A DNA stretch of 64,000 nt from Oopsacas minuta (GCA_024704765.1 JAKMXF010000303.1:62001-126000), one strand, 5' to 3'; shown: positions 21,632 to 32,529, counted from the stretch's first letter. The notes: generated by a model not told the origin, from the sequence alone. Numbers and translations: made by a program.

Positions 21632-24600
21632 TTTGTTTTTATCTGTATTCCTTTTCTTCGTCCTAACATCGTTAAAGCTCCGTTTCCTTTTATTAGAAGG
21701 GCGCCCTTTGGATCGAACACGTCTAGGATTTAGGATTGTTGCGATACTTGGAATAATTGCTCCACTTTCCTGTGGTATAGGTCTTAGCAATTGGTCCATT
21801 TCAGCTAATTTACCTCTCATAAGCGAAAAAGTTGAATGGTCAAGTGAAGCAGATGAGTAATGTTTTAAATTCTGTTGTTAGCATATCACACCTTTCGTCT
21901 TTCGTTAGGATAGGATTATTTTGATCATTTTCTTGTAATTCTATTGCATTCTGACTACCAATACAGCTGTAGATATTAGAATTGTGATCTGCTTGATTCT
22001 CTATCTATTATGAGACGATACATTAATAGTTGAAAGAACACAAGGACACAACGTTGATAATTTGGCAAGTCATTACGTAATTTTGATATAACCGAGTGCT
22101 GTTGCAATAATATCTGTGCTGTATCGAATGACTACTTACCTTCCAGAAATCAACTATAGCTTTGTCGTGTATATTCGTTATTTTCTCGTGATGATAAACA
22201 ATAAGCATGTGACGACATGGTAAGCCCCATGATGATGGGAATAAGCATATGCAAGATGTCAACGTTGTCTTACGGCTGGACTTAGTAAAAGCCTTCGATA
22301 ACCCGAGGTCCATTGATGTTAATTTCTCCTTGTTGGTACCTCCCGACAATCCTTCTCTTTCAACTAGAATAAAGACAAAATACGTATTTGAATTAGCATA
22401 AATTATTATACGTGCACTCGAACTTCTTATCCGGACTCCGATATCCGGGTACCTCCCTCAACCGGGCACCATTTTTCCAAAAGGATTGAAATTGATTCGA
22501 CCATTTCAATTTTTAGTAAATATTCCTTATAGTAGAGCTGTTTTACTCGTACTTCATATCTAACACGTTTCTTTGTAACTAAAAACCGTCATAACAGCCA
22601 TATCCGTCCATATCGATATTTGTCCTATTGATTATAATTGGATCCAGAGTTGGAATCGGGATCGGGTTTCTCGGGTACGGTTCTGAAAAGTGGACCCGAT
22701 TCCAACTGATTGGCCCTCCCATAGAGTTAATGTTATTTCTCAGATTCGGGCAAATTCTGACTTCCGGACACCCTACGGTCCGGCACTACCCGGATAAGAG
22801 AGGTTCGAGTGTACTATATTATTACAACTTCTTCCTTACCTGACTCTCTGACAATAGAGTTAACTTCATAAATCTTTCCTTCGCCAACGTTAAATATGGC
22901 ATCAACACTATATTGCATGCACTGATCAATTTGTGCCTTTACAATCGCCAGTGCAAATGGTGTTAACTTAAGGTTTCGTTCTATTGGATGTTTAGATGAG
23001 TATGTAGCCATTTTAAGAGCTAACCGGGTTGCACGTCCTTCATTTTGTTCTGAAAGGCTCTTCCTATTTTCATCAATTTTATTCGCGAGATGTGTAAGAA
23101 GAGTATGTGCATTTAAAAACTGTTTGATCGTTGAGTGAATGGATTCTAAACGTTGTGTGGAATGAGCACCCAACGTGAGGTGTTGCCAGGTCCATCGTGA
23201 TGCCCATTGAATTCTCTTGTCATATAATACACGTAAAAAAAGTTGAGCAGAATGGAAAACTTTCTCGTTATTCGAGTTTTGCCTGGATTGAACTAGAGCC
23301 AAAAGTTCTTTCCATTCTTGATCAAAATCATCACGAGATTCTGAATCTTGTTTTTTACATAGATTCCACCATGAATTTAAGAAAGCATTCCAACTTTCGC
23401 ATAAGTTTTCATGTCGGCCACTGAAAAGAGGTTTAATATGTTTGACAATATTTTGGCCAATGTGAAAAGTGCAAAGGAGATGTATAGTGGAAGGGTATAC
23501 ATTTCTGATCGCTGCGGCCATAGCTGGGTCACCGTCTGTAATAATGATTTTGGGTGGATGTCGAAATGGTTTCAGGAATTCACTGAATGCCCAAGTAAAT
23601 GCTTCCTCTGTTTCACGATCAAGTAGTGTACATGCCAGGACTTGAGTATTTCCATGTTTATTGACTGTACAAAAAGCGGCAAACTTAAGGGTATATTTAT
23701 TTGTACCATGGGTGGTATCGAAGAGCACGATGTTAGCTTCAGAATTTTCAACCCAGCGTTCAAAACTATCAGTTAATGTCCAAAAGACTTTACTCATTGA
23801 GCTGTCTTCTGCTGTCTGTATAGCGAAATACAATCCTTTGGTAGATAATTGTTCTTGTAGATAACTGACGAAGTTCGTTGCATCAAAACTTCTTTCTTCA
23901 ACACTTGGCTGAAATTTATTGTACACATCTTGATAAGACCAGTTATTGGAAGATGTTTTTCATGTGCTTTACTTATAAAAACTTGATTAATTTTTGATGC
24001 TGTGAGACCTGCACGTTTAAGCTCAAAGCCGAGGGTATTAAATTCGAATGGTATTTGTCGAAGGGAAGACTCCGCTAGACTAGCGCTATGACTTTCTACT
24101 AAATCGTGATTGTGTACAAAATTTCCTGTAACTACTGCCCAACCTTCAATACATTCTTCTAAACGAATGCTATATGGACAATTACACCTTTGTGTAATGG
24201 TATTTCGTTTTTCATTTGTGAGTTTGCCCTTTTTAGCTCTGTAGCAACTTAAAACCCTCTGCTTGCCTTTTCTAGATGTAGGTGTATAAGTTGAACTCCA
24301 CACTAAGTTAAATCTCCCGCCACCAGTAGCAAGATCCAACGCCCATTCATTTAAATCTAATTTAGATGTCACATGAGATTCCCAAGGTCCTTTGGGCATA
24401 TCATACGGTAGGATAGTAGACCTTGATAGAATCATTGTATCAATTCTTCTTCTGACATCCGTATGGGTTATTGATTCAGAAACACTCTGATTTTCAGAGA
24501 CTTGCTCTGGGTCTACCTGGGAACATTCGTTAGGCGGTGAGTTTGTATCAATAGGATCTGGAAATTTCGAAATTATATATTGACTTTCAGTTGAAGAAAT

Positions 24601-24786
24601 GGGACCAAATGGACCAGTATGATGATCAGGGTCGTAATTATGAAGATAATTGGGGTAGTCAATCATTTCAGTTGGATGTTCGATTTCATTGTATCCAGTT
24701 AGAGAACATGAATTAAAATCGAGGAAATAATTTTGTGAAGCTATAGCTGCAAAATATTCATCTGATTGATCGCTTGGTTCAGCCAT
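21632..24786 (-). pseudogene. MULE transposase with FAR1-like, DDE and SWIM domains, frameshifted
   Basis: Transcription would start at 24786. The N-terminal part (24786 to about 23960) holds a FAR1/WRKY-GCM1-like zinc module: RVLSCYRAKKG, then CNCPYSI and HNHDLVES. After a frameshift in an A5 run at about 23956 comes the MULE catalytic core: IVLFDTTHGTN (first Asp), IIITDGDPAMAA (second Asp), CTFHIGQNIVKH, and RLESIHSTIKQF (likely Glu). An intron with good sites (22364-22839) leads to a SWIM finger (CICLFPSSWGLPCRH). A second intron starts at 22139. The tail, with an AT-hook-like RSKGRPSNKRK, ends at 21632; another frame change lies near 21865. The two frameshifts make this copy inactive as sequenced. 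Confidence 0.8.
22412..22814. mobile_element. MITE nested in the MULE transposase intron
   Basis: The ends are inverted: GTGCACTCGAACTTCTTATCC on the left and GGATAAGAGAGGTTCGAGTGTAC on the right (partly matched over ~22 bp). The element makes up most of the 476-bp intron of the transposase. Its interior contains CGGGTACCT- and CCCGG-rich blocks unlike the surroundings. Confidence 0.7.
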
Positions 24787-25065
24787 GATAAATAGCTACG
24801 ATGATTAATTCGCACAAATATAATAAATATTATCCGCAGATGGTAGGACTGAGTTACTGTGTCCCAATCAGAAAATGACCTTTTGAACCCGAAATTCAAC
24901 CAAATTTGCCCAAAAATTGCATGTTAGAAATATACGTTCTCCTCTTTAGGATTACCACGATTTTGATTAATACGAATTATTATGCATATATGGAGAAATT
25001 CGAGGCAATTTATACGAAGTTAGAAATAGAAAAATTCCTTATATGGTGCCTAAATCCTTATTTGT

Positions 25066-25147
25066 CGGTTAAATCCTTATATGTCGGCCATAATTCCTTA
25101 TTTGTCGGCTAGCCGACAATGTAGGCCGCCGACATATAAGTAATCCC
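25066..25147 (-). repeat. Right terminal inverted repeat of the MULE
   Basis: This is the complement of the left terminus, ending CGACATATAAGTAATCCC at 25147. It includes the palindromic GTCGGCTAGCCGAC block that also occurs on the left. Confidence 0.85.
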
Positions 25148-26206
25148 ATATAATTAACTCACATGAACCTTGATCCCAATAATGATTTGAATATTTGTCG
25201 AATCTGACATTCTGGCTTATAGATCTATTGGCTAATATAATGAATATAAAACATTATATTCATGGGAACTTTCTGTGAACAATTACAGAGTTAAATTGGG
25301 GCAAACATGATAGTTTCGGGAGACAGTCTACTGCACCTAGCAGCTCTTTCCATATCTGACACTCCATCACTGGGCGACAATTGAGGTAATGATTTATGAA
25401 TTGTATACAGTAGTGCGGAATAATTGAATATAATGAATTTCTGTGAGAGCCTTACATATCTATTCTGAGTAGAAGAATACTCTAATATTTCGTGCTCGAC
25501 TTTACATCTATATTATTCTCCAAATTACGATAAACTTAAAATGTTTTCATTGATCGTGTTTAGTCCAGTTTATTTTCAAGGATATAATAACTATCGAAAA
25601 GTTGATAGATTTCGCTGTTTCAATCCTCTATAATGTAGTAATGCTGAACAGCAACAAAACTTTACGATCTCTTCAAAGTCCTAGGAAGGTAGGACAATCG
25701 GAAACTATCCTCCAATTTCCTAACACGTAAAGACACACGCATAAGGAACCCAAAATTATGCGCTCCTTGAGCTGAGCACCTTTTCTTGGAATGCGGGCGT
25801 AATAGCCAAAGTAAAAAGAAGTGGCAAGGATTGCACCTCCTTGATATAGTTTTCTTCCCAGATGATCTTTTTTGGGGTTCATTTTCGAACGGGGGTGCAC
25901 TTGAAAGAAATGCATGATTGTATGTGATTATGTGAAGGAAGTAAATTCTTGCGGTTATATAAGGTAGAATTTGGTATTGCGAGGCACTATTGCACACTTT
26001 CTGATTTGATTGGCTGTTTTAACGTATAAATTTAGTGTTTTGAGTACTAATGATATAGCTTAAGTAGTTGAATTACAATTACAGTAGAAACATACAAATC
26101 TGACACGGTTGAAATTAATTGTGTCGGATTAGTAAATCGTCTGACTATCCAGATTAATTTATATTGTCGAAACTCGTCGGAATTGTTCAAAAAAAGGAAA
26201 AAGGGG

Positions 26207-26382
26207 GTTTCTCTAACGGGCGATGATCGTTCTGAACGATGAACACCAATTAGTATGGAAATACTATATATTCTATACAATATCGAAAGGACACTTTTCA
26301 AATCCTGAGAGTCACCTTTGCTATTAAATTATACTAACAAAGGTGTCCACCGTTCGAAAGGATCATCGCCAGTTAGACAAAC
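26207..26382. repeat. Inverted repeat with 41-bp arms
   Basis: The arms 26207-26247 and 26342-26382 are complementary at about 34 of 41 positions (GTTTCTCTAACGGGCGATGA against GTTTGTCTAACTGGCGATGA). The spacer is about 94 bp. It is probably a decayed MITE. Confidence 0.6.
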
Positions 26383-26403
26383 TCATTCAAAAGAATTTTT
26401 CTT

Positions 26404-26470
26404 ACCAGCAACCTATTTGGTGACGCGGATCATTTGTTTGCTGCCATGTTTGTATAAGTAGGTTGCTGGT
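26404..26470. repeat. Short perfect inverted repeat ACCAGCAACCTA
   Basis: The 12-bp arms at 26404-26415 and 26459-26470 are perfectly complementary around a 43-bp loop. This is either a miniature transposon or a hairpin. Confidence 0.6.
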
Positions 26471-27006
26471 TAGAAAATCCATTTCAAATACCAAGGTCGC
26501 AGCCGAATAAGGATATATTCGGTAGGATCAAATAGTAGTCGAAATCGAGCTTTTTTGCCCCCAAAATGTACAGAAAAGAGGAAAAAATAATCCGTTTCAA
26601 CTACTAGACCAATATCAAGAGGTACAGTGAAGATATATTTCAACCAAACTAACATTTGTGATTGACATTTTCTGAAAGTACCTGGATGTTATCGGGTGTT
26701 ATTGAAATCACAAAAGTAAACATCTCCATTTGATTCATCGATTACTAGACTCAGAGTTAGAGGACTTGAATATTCCCTGCAATTCCATATTTACCAACTT
26801 TGAAAGTATCTATCTTTAGTTCATAGTTGAGGATACATATGTTACCCTGGAATTATGAATTCTATTCCCACAAATAATTTCGTAATACAATTTATTGTTA
26901 ATAAATGTTGGTCTAAATAGAATTCCCAAGAATCTAATATTTTACACTAGATAAAATTACATGGCCTTTAGTAACATAACTAGAATTACTACGTATATAT
27001 GTCACG

Positions 27007-28371
27007 ATGATCTCAAAATTAGCTGTCCTGATCTCGCATAATGCAGACACACAATCCTCTTGCTGGACACGGCTCTTAGTAATAGACCCCCTCACTGGAA
27101 ACACACTAGATAAGAGAGAGGCTACAGGAGTAGACGGACGCTCAGTGACTATAGTAGGGTCCCCCAACTCACAAATAGGAGACTTACACTTCATCGCTTC
27201 AAGCGTGACCTCACGAATCACACGATTCCTTCCCAGCAGAGTTTCAGGCAATGTACACAGCACACAAGCACCTATACGCTGTCTCGTATCCTCATTAGAT
27301 GGAACCTACTATCTGGGAGCGGTGGGAGAGAGAGTACATGTATGGGAGAGTTGTACAGGTAATCAAGTGTGTGTACTATCCCAGCATTATCAGTCCGTGT
27401 CTGCACTAGCATTCTCTCCTGACGGTAACTATCTTATTTCTGGAGGGGAAGATGGTATTATATTTGTATGGAGATTCTCTCTAGTAATATCAGCTGCTTA
27501 TATGACACAGTTCAGTTTGGTAACTGTATCACAATCTGTACAGCACGAGTGTAATGAGGCTAGACTCAAGTACACACTTTCTGAGCACTCTCTCCCCATC
27601 ACCTCCCTTATCTGTGGGGTGGGAGGGATGAGGGGATTCCTCTACTCAGGTTCTGTGGATCACTCCTGTAAAATATGGGACCTGCTACGCGGGGTGTGTA
27701 TTGCTACTATTGCTGTTGGGGGAGTAGCTAGTTGTCTAGCTACTGACGTCACTGAGAGGTTGTTATTGATAGGAGAGAAGCATGGAGAAATTATAAAGAT
27801 AAAGATTAGCTTCTCACTACCTCATGTGGTTACATCTCTAGACATTGGTGAGAATAACCGCGATGAATCTTCTACAGCTACACAGCATCTGACAGAAGTC
27901 ACAAGTCTGGTTACACTTCGTGACAATATTCACTTCGTGTCTAGTGACCGGAGTGGTCAGCTGATTACCTGGCATCTGGACAGCTTACAGCCTATCAGAC
28001 GGTTAGAACTACATGATGCTATAACAAGTGTACTGCTACTACCTGTAGCTATTAGCAGAGCTTATTATGGTTACTCTAGTGGAGGTAAGTACTCAAACTC
28101 ACTTATTAAACCACCTCCTCCTAGTTGGATTACAGGAACAGCTAATACACATAGAGAAGGGCTAACTCTCTTCAGACAGCTTAGAAATATACCTATAGAG
28201 ACAGGTGAGGGGAGAGTATACACGGGTAATGAGGGGATAGGAACAGAGGAGACAAAACAAACAGAAGAATTCATTAACACAAGAATTGCAAATAACGAAC
28301 ATTTCAAGAAGTTAACTGCTAGTCTAGATGATATGTATAAGAAGGCGATTGAGTTAGATTTCAATTATTAG
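27007..28371 (+). CDS. WDR18: WDR18 homologue, ribosome-biogenesis WD40 protein
   Basis: A single exon of 454 residues. WD repeats are clear: APIRCLVSSLDGTYYLGAVG-ERVHVWE, HYQSVSALAFSPDGNYLISGGEDGIIFVW, HSLPITSLICGVGG...SVDHSCKIWDL and EVTSLVTLRDNIHFVSSDRSGQLITWH. The PITxLxCGxGG block and the EGLTLFRQL segment (HGGLTLR in human) single out WDR18/Ipi3. The C-terminal helix has the family's coiled-coil position. WDR18 works with PELP1, TEX10, LAS1L and SENP3 in the nucleolus in ITS2 processing and 60S maturation. Human WDR18 is 432 residues, close to this. The start ATG lies soon after stop-rich sequence. Confidence 0.88.
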   Translation: MISKLAVLISHNADTQSSCWTRLLVIDPLTGNTLDKREATGVDGRSVTIVGSPNSQIGDLHFIASSVTSRITRFLPSRVSGNVHSTQAPIRCLVSSLDGTYYLGAVGERVHVWESCTGNQVCVLSQHYQSVSALAFSPDGNYLISGGEDGIIFVWRFSLVISAAYMTQFSLVTVSQSVQHECNEARLKYTLSEHSLPITSLICGVGGMRGFLYSGSVDHSCKIWDLLRGVCIATIAVGGVASCLATDVTERLLLIGEKHGEIIKIKISFSLPHVVTSLDIGENNRDESSTATQHLTEVTSLVTLRDNIHFVSSDRSGQLITWHLDSLQPIRRLELHDAITSVLLLPVAISRAYYGYSSGGKYSNSLIKPPPPSWITGTANTHREGLTLFRQLRNIPIETGEGRVYTGNEGIGTEETKQTEEFINTRIANNEHFKKLTASLDDMYKKAIELDFNY

Positions 28372-28394
28372 GCAGCTGCTAGATTGCACCTTAT

Positions 28395-28555
28395 TTTAGT
28401 TCCACGACTTGGGTCTGATGTCACCTCCCCGGATTTATGCACCCTCAAACGGTAAGGTTGGCTTCGCCTCCCTTCCTCAGCTCCGACCGCGACCCTGGGG
28501 GTGGGGATCCAGCATCCTCTGCCCCACCCCCCCATAGGCTTAGGCGCGGCCACAA
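28395..28555. other. GC-rich islet, possible retroelement fragment
   Basis: About 160 bp of strikingly GC-rich sequence (CTCCGACCGCGACCCTGGGG, GCCCCACCCCCCCAT, GGCGCGGCC) lies between the convergent ends of WDR18 and FAM210, in otherwise AT-rich DNA. On the minus strand it has an open frame (61 codons) but no recognisable protein. It looks inserted, but I see no target duplication. Confidence 0.45.
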
Positions 28556-28759
28556 ATTATCACGTTCGTGGCACGCCAAATTGCCCATTGCAAAGCAGTA
28601 AGGAAATTTTCATGTTTGAGTGCGGTGATGGCTTGTACTGCACTGCATACTGACTCATAGCTGTTACACAAAACAAGTGAAGCAGTTTCTTAATTATAAA
28701 ATCATAAAATTTCACAATATAGAACAAATAAGATATCAAATGAACGGATAGTGATATGG

Positions 28760-29263
28760 TTACTTGTCTTTTGGCTTTTTGATAGAGGGCTTCATCCACC
28801 CAAGTTTCCTAAGATATCTTGCTATGACCGGAACCCCTCCTATCGTGATGCCTAATCTGAAAGGAAGGAGTAATTTGTGCAACAAATAAGCAGCAGCAAG
28901 TGTTGAGAAGCCAGCTGTTTTCTGACTTACTTCCATACCAAAGTAGTTGAGTACTCCTTCTACATTAACTCCCACATGTATCACAGCATAACATGTTCCT
29001 AATGATATACACCCTATTGTTAGATAGAGTCCCATTGCTAGAGGTCCATACTCCTTTAGGAGTACTTTTAATTTCTGTGTTCTAGTCATATTTTTTTCTG
29101 TTTGTTGATTACTGAAAGAGCGACTATGTGGGGGTATAGGGAGTATACTGGGTTGGTAGCGAGTAATGCTACAGCAGTGAGTAAGTGTAGGAGAGAAGAG
29201 AGTAATCTTTGATTTGAGAGAATTACTGAGTATAGGTATCCAGCGTATACGAGAAATTAGCAT
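28760..29263 (-). CDS. FAM210A/B-like mitochondrial membrane protein (DUF1279)
   Basis: This 167-residue single-exon ORF has a basic, Ser-rich N-terminus (MLISRIRWIPILSNSLKSK), fitting a mitochondrial presequence. The DUF1279 core follows: LKVLLKEYGPLAMGLYLTIG, a membrane helix, GVNVEGVLNYFG, then a second amphipathic/membrane segment (STLAAAYLLHKLLLPFR) and ITIGGVPVIARYLRKLGWM. These blocks are typical of FAM210 proteins, which act in mitochondrial translation and cristae/iron biology depending on the paralogue. I cannot decide between A and B. It is convergent with WDR18, and a long hairpin lies 66 bp upstream of its start. Confidence 0.85.
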   Translation of the reverse strand: MLISRIRWIPILSNSLKSKITLFSPTLTHCCSITRYQPSILPIPPHSRSFSNQQTEKNMTRTQKLKVLLKEYGPLAMGLYLTIGCISLGTCYAVIHVGVNVEGVLNYFGMEVSQKTAGFSTLAAAYLLHKLLLPFRLGITIGGVPVIARYLRKLGWMKPSIKKPKDK

Positions 29264-29328
29264 TATGGTCTGATAATCTATCCAAATAGTTTATAGTTTC
29301 TACCTATTAGTTAAGTGTGTAGTGAAGT

Positions 29329-29910
29329 ACTGTTGTATGACAGATTTACTACCTCTATTACTGGTACCATGGATACTCTATATCCATAACAGAATTATTA
29401 CCCTTTGATCATGACATGAAATTGTATAACTCAACTCTTAGTTCTTATCACACTGATAATATACATTTTCAATAGTTTCTTTGATTCTGCTTGAGAGTTA
29501 TATTACATAACTACAGTTTTAGTGATACGATGATCATTGAGTAGTGGATGACCTACTAACTTTCATGATTTGTGTTTCTTAGTAATGTGTCCGGATGGTC
29601 AATTAATTGTCTAACCCTAACGTAACTGTTGTAATTCATCAAATTCATATTTTATTTTAGAATATATAATTGCTATTATATTTAGTAAAAGTAACAATTT
29701 CGAAATATATAAACTGAGTAGACATATTGCCATTAGTATAACTCTCAAGCAGAAACAAAGAAACTATTGAAAGTGCATATTATCAGTGCGATAAGAACTA
29801 AGAGTTGAGTTATACAATTTCATGTCATGATCAAAGGGTAATAATTCTGTTATGGATATAGAGTATCCATGGTACCAGTAATAGAGGTAGTAAATCTGTC
29901 ATACAACAGT
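29329..29910. repeat. Long nearly perfect inverted repeat, 176-bp arms
   Basis: The arms 29329-29504 and 29735-29910 are complementary with about five mismatches in 176 positions. The outer 120 bp match perfectly (ends ACTGTTGTATGACAG and CTGTCATACAACAGT). The loop is about 230 bp and AT-rich. It lies between the FAM210 start (29263) and the ELOVL stop (30198). No transposase or standard MITE ends are seen. Confidence 0.93.
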
Positions 29911-30197
29911 TACTCATGGAAAATTGAAGAAATAGAATTCGAATCCACAGTTAATTGTGTCAATAGGCAAAAAACGTGGGCTTATAACATACCTATGAGT
30001 GTAAATCATAACATTCTTTTGAAAGTTAATCATATTAGAAAAATAGTTATAAATTATGTAAAAACATTTCGAATAATGTTCGGAAAATAAAGAGTCTAAT
30101 ATTTCAATGAAAATCGTATCAAAACTAAATTAGATGAAAGTAGAAATGTTGCCATTATAAGTAGTAAGCTAGCTAGTTGGAAGGGAGGGAGAGATTG

Positions 30198-32080
30198 TTA
30201 TTCTGTTATCTCAATCTCTGAAACTACTTTCCCATTCTTATTTGCCATTTGACCATTCGTCTCCACTTTTTTCACAGGCCTCCTCCTCTTGATATAAGTT
30301 TGATAGTAAAAGTTACCAAACAGAATTAGGAAAGTTATGGCATATGTAACAAATGTAAATTGCATCCACATAGGGAAATTACAATTTGTTCCAATGGTGT
30401 ATGCGCCTAATACTACTCCGCTGCCAAACTGGGCCTATGAGAATATACAGTATAAATACTCAATGAAAATTGGTTACAATATTAGTGAATATTAATTTAC
30501 CAATTGTAACTCTGTTAAGTATCTCTTCCACCAAAGGAAGGGCCGTAGCCCCTTGAAAGAAGATAGTCCATAGTATGTGTACATCACAATATGAACAATA
30601 GAGTTGAGAATAGCACCAAGAGTAGCTACAGTGAAATCTCGTTAATACGAACACATTTAATACGAATTTCTGGTTAAGACGAACAGAATTTAACACAAAT
30701 TTAGTCCATACAATGGTTACTCAATTGTCATTACTCCGGATAAGGAGTACAAATTTCGACGGTCCCTTGATGTACGTATTAACGAGGTTCTACTGCATAT
30801 CGAATTATATAATCTCATAATGTTATAAATAATTAGCTCTAACCAGATCTACTAAAACAGCTAAAATAATAATACTCATACCAAACGACTTACGTACATT
30901 GTCCTCCTGCCACACATATACAAGAGAGAAATAATATATATAATGGGTATATTCAAGTTACGTAGTATAATTGATTGTATAATGAATTTTAACTGACCTG
31001 CTACCCAAGCTATTCCCATCCACCAAATAGCAAACATAGTAGCATGATGGTAGATGTGGAGGAATGTTATCTGGTTATTCTTTTTCCGTAAAATGAAAAA
31101 TATCTACAAACAATGGTAATTTACTGAACTTATTCGTGAACAACTTTAATTACAACTTACTGTATCTAAGAACTCTATACATTTTGAGAAATAATACCAC
31201 CACAATGCATTAGCTACCTATCAGGGAGAGAGAGATAAAATAAAGGTAAAAATTTGAAACCTATTAATCTGTTAAGCCCGAGATATTTAATCCAATTATT
31301 GCCGAAGTACTTAATAGCTCCTACTCCACGAAATTATTGGAAGCTTGTTCAGTAATAGAGCAAAACTTAGAACTGAATGATTGCAAAAAGATAATTAACA
31401 ATTATAGGAAATTTATTAGATGTTGAGCTTTGCCAGTAAAGTATATACCCTCATATGTCCTGGATGTGTAGAGTATATCATAGGTTGACATAGCCACGAG
31501 TATTCCACTTCTTGAGCACCAAAGAAAGCCTGAAATATGAATATTAATACGTAATTGTATATCATAACATAATAAGTGTGTAGCAGTTATAATATTAATA
31601 TTATCCTTACTTCAGTGGCTATGTAGGTAGACAATCCAACCATGGCAAAGTTGTAGAAGAATAGGACGAACTGTAGGTCCCACTCTTTCCTGTTCTTCAT
31701 CAAAGTGGGTCCTAGTAGGATGATGAGCATATATAATGCTACCAGGAAGAAGGTAGGGAAAGGAGAGCTCATCAGAAACCAGTCTTTAGTTCGGGGATCT
31801 AATCAAACAGGTAATTATAACTACATAATATTCTGCCTAACTCTTATCCAAGTAGTTGTCACTAATAGACAATTAGAGAACTGTACAAGTAAAGAACACG
31901 GCATGAATAAGTATGATTTAGAATAAACTCACCTTCCAACTCAAGCGCAACTCTGTACATCTCGAACGGATCTAACGTTATCATCTCCATCTCACTAAAA
32001 AGCCTACCTATAGAACTTGTATTCAAGTATCTATCTTTAGGAAGCCACTCACTCCCCGGCATCATCTCTACTCCTGCCAT
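30198..32080 (-). CDS. ELOVL4-like very-long-chain fatty acid elongase, 8 exons with a 9-nt microexon
   Basis: Exons (transcript order): 31933-32080, 31611-31798, 31449-31529, 31161-31217, 30998-31103, 30898-30906, 30501-30625 and 30198-30434. All are GT-AG and in phase, giving about 316 residues. Landmarks: [66 protein letters not shown], the HIYHH histidine box, then [21 protein letters not shown] and [12 protein letters not shown]. These define an ELO condensing enzyme (3-ketoacyl-CoA synthase) of the ER membrane, closest by eye to ELOVL4/7. The tail is basic (KRRRPVKK). Without the microexon the conserved GGQ after WVA would be lost. Confidence 0.88.
30627..30797. mobile_element. Pogo-like MITE at an ELOVL splice acceptor
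   Basis: It starts TACAGTGAAATCTCGTTAAT and ends TATTAACGAGGTTCTACTGCA, the inverted form, with TA (mutated to CA at one side) at the edges. It fills the intron side directly next to exon 30501-30625. The acceptor ACTGTAG of that exon is made by the MITE end plus its target base. Confidence 0.8.
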
Positions 32081-32529
32081 TACCTAACTATCTAACCTGG
32101 GTAAAATGGGACATGAAATATACCAAAGTTATAAAAGTTATAGTTTGTATCATTACATACACAAAGGTCAGGCCTTATGGATAATCATAGGCTCATGACA
32201 TACCCAGACACATGTTAGTGTTTTGAATTCTCTATTTCGAACTCTCAAAGACTCGAAACTTAAGTTTACGGCCCGACTGATCAGGTTCACGGCTCTGACT
32301 GCGTTCAGCGGCCTTAAGAGAACGGAAAAACAATTAAAGTTGTATTTTAGTGACGTAGATTGGTTATTAGAATATGCTCTAGCTATCTACACTGAATTAA
32401 AATATTAAAGTATTGCATTTGACAAGAACATGGGTATGTTCACATACGCAGGTCTTTGTGGGTCTTCTCGTGTGTAACTTGTTCAAGATATATGCACAAT
32501 ATAGTGTATACTCATTTATACTGAAAGGG
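32081..32529. other. Intergenic, no feature seen
   Basis: About 450 bp between the ELOVL start and the POLR3D stop. It probably holds the ELOVL promoter and the POLR3D 3' end; no motif could be assigned. Confidence 0.4.

Larger units (their letters stand above)
21317..25147 (-). mobile_element. Complete Mutator-like (MULE) DNA transposon with FAR1-type transposase
   Basis: The 3831-bp element begins GGGATTACTTATATGTTGGC and ends with its complement at 25147. About 80 bp of the two ends are nearly identical (one mismatch seen), followed by direct repeats of a GCCGACAAATAAGGAATTAT-type unit. It is flanked by ATATATTTA (21308-21316) and ATATAATTA (25148-25156), a 9-bp duplication with one mismatch, the size MULEs make. 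The transposase is on the minus strand, in several exons, with frameshifts. A second small element is nested in it. Confidence 0.88.
25148..27006. other. Intergenic, repeats only
   Basis: It starts with the right target-site copy of the MULE and contains two fold-back elements (26207-26382, 26404-26470). Overlapping ORFs near 25662-25997 are short and unlike any family I know. Confidence 0.4.

Noticed and set aside
25662-25997. Overlapping minus-strand frames of 80 and 111 codons
   Set aside because: Composition is unlike the real genes here and two frames overlap; no family resemblance.
29869-30090. 73-codon plus-strand frame
   Set aside because: Begins inside the arm of the long inverted repeat; no domain.
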